Source of the DNA: JBDGYW01 sp964518955
GTDB lineage: Bacteria > Gemmatimonadota > Gemmatimonadetes > Gemmatimonadales > GWC2-71-9
DNA: 64,000 nucleotides
Reading direction: 5' to 3'
Assembly (NCBI GenBank): GCA_964518955.1
Contig: CAZFHS010000001.1
Coordinates: 186,001-250,000 of the forward strand
How positions within the stretch are numbered: position 1 is the first letter of the stretch; the number at the start of each line of letters is the position of its first letter. The notes beneath the pieces are model-generated. The model did no database searches and was not told where the DNA came from. It worked only from the letters and a program-made list of their open reading frames with translations. Shown here one piece after another: positions 63,393-64,000 of this stretch. Position numbers and translations under genes: made by a program.

Positions 63393-64000
63393 ATGAAATC
63401 GGACACAAAAAGAACATTCGGGTTCACGACCGCCCTCGCCGCCGCGGTGACGTCTGCGGCAACACTCGCCCTATCCGGGTGCGTGTCTTCCCAAGGTGGC
63501 GACCTCCCGTCTATCCTCGGCCGGTACCACGATGCGATCGAGCGGCACTATCGCGTCGACGACCCTATGTCAGTCGTGAATTTCTTCGCCGCCAGATGGC
63601 GACTCCGCGGAGGCGGCAGCCCCGGGTACAACGAGTCGCTCGACATGGTCGCTGACTACATGCGGCGTGCCGGTCTCGAGCGAGTCGGGACCATGAACGT
63701 CTTGGAGGGACCACTCACTCTGTGCTCCCTTGCATGGGAGCCGGTTGAAGTGTCTGTGAGCCTGGCCGAACCGGAGAGTGAGCAACTGCACACCTATGAA
63801 GACCTTGCGACGCTTCCCGGCAAGTACTCCGGCTCTACTCCGGAGGGTGGAGTCACTGCGCAGCTCGTCGATGTGGGTGGAGGCACAGAGGCATCCGACT
63901 ATTCCGGTGTGAGCGTGCGGGGCAAGATCGTGCTGGGAAGCGGACAGCTGGGCCGGATGTTCGAGCAGGCGGTGCAACAACGTGGCGCAGCCGGCGTGAT
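63393..64000 (+). CDS. M28-type peptidase lipoprotein, N-terminal part
   Basis: Runs off the right edge with about 202 residues visible. Lipobox LSGC after a signal peptide. Residues 40-90 are a helical N-terminal part (YHDAIERHYRVDD, GYNESLDMVADYMRRAG) like M28 peptidases, and 145-200 begin a PA domain (VDVGGGTEASDYSGVSVRGK). The catalytic domain lies outside the window, so the class is inferred from these two parts. Confidence 0.7.
   Translation, partial: MKSDTKRTFGFTTALAAAVTSAATLALSGCVSSQGGDLPSILGRYHDAIERHYRVDDPMSVVNFFAARWRLRGGGSPGYNESLDMVADYMRRAGLERVGTMNVLEGPLTLCSLAWEPVEVSVSLAEPESEQLHTYEDLATLPGKYSGSTPEGGVTAQLVDVGGGTEASDYSGVSVRGKIVLGSGQLGRMFEQAVQQRGAAGV

Noticed and set aside
1..64000. 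tRNA, rRNA or integrase-type mobile elements
   Set aside because: No T-loop-like tRNA ends, rRNA stretches, transposase or integrase motifs were noticed in the gaps; a covariance-model search would be needed to exclude small RNAs.

Overview
The window reads as bacterial chromosome, most likely from a marine or sediment member of the Gemmatimonadota. This is inferred from protein style: a PknB-like kinase whose N-terminus is of the type common in that phylum, a sortilin-type BNR protein, a tricorn protease, M28/M14/M24 peptidases, a SusC/SusD pair, and many small lipoproteins. There is no 16S rRNA or other taxonomic marker, so the assignment is an inference. I see no rRNA, no tRNA, no CRISPR array and no intact insertion sequence.

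Layout. 1-8350: start of an alpha-L-fucosidase, BNR/sortilin-type protein, flavodoxin-like remnant, ADP-ribosylglycohydrolase, MHS-type MFS transporter, ankyrin/PD40 protein. 8350-17120: cold-shock protein with a structured leader and a strong terminator; a two-gene cytochrome/outer-membrane-barrel operon; an M28 peptidase; a small membrane protein; a DUF3857/transglutaminase protein; a remnant of a BNR-protein C-terminus. 17170-27700: the core of the window. A histidine kinase with CxxCH-type motifs in its periplasmic loop, and its receiver partner, lie divergent to a seven-gene run read as qmoA-qmoB-qmoC-dsrJ-dsrO-dsrP plus a double-ACT protein. No dsrMK, dsrAB, dsrC, aprAB or sat lies in the window, so a Qmo module appears to sit directly with the periplasmic/membrane half of the Dsr complex.

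28000-31000: an ABC exporter with a DUF1854-like N-terminus and a separate DUF1854 protein. 31000-36440 (minus strand): trypsin-like protease with two PPC domains, then a run of serine hydrolase, MFS transporter and non-pyrrolysine MttB-family methyltransferase. 36550-45640: tricorn-like protease, zincin-like lipoprotein, SAM methyltransferase, a C-GCAxxG-C-C family protein with an in-frame TGA that is best read as selenocysteine, an M24-like protein that seems to have lost metal ligands, and gamma-glutamyltransferase. 45820-51560: Ser/Thr kinase, PD40 lipoprotein, frameshifted M14 peptidase, small plug-like lipoprotein. 51557-61809 (minus): SusC (two internal amber codons), SusD, two paralogous esterases (one frameshifted), an M28 peptidase and an NTF2-like lipoprotein, which together look like a peptide/ester uptake and degradation locus. 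62113-64000: Tat-exported D-threonine-aldolase-like PLP enzyme and the start of another M28-type lipoprotein.

How it may work together: the envelope is loaded with secreted hydrolases and importers for scavenging peptides and esters, while redox proteins (porin-cytochrome operon, Qmo-DsrJOP chain, heme-type sensor kinase) suggest anaerobic or sulfur-linked electron transfer. Several genes are broken (SusC, esterase, M14, BNR remnant, flavodoxin remnant), which could be real decay or assembly error.
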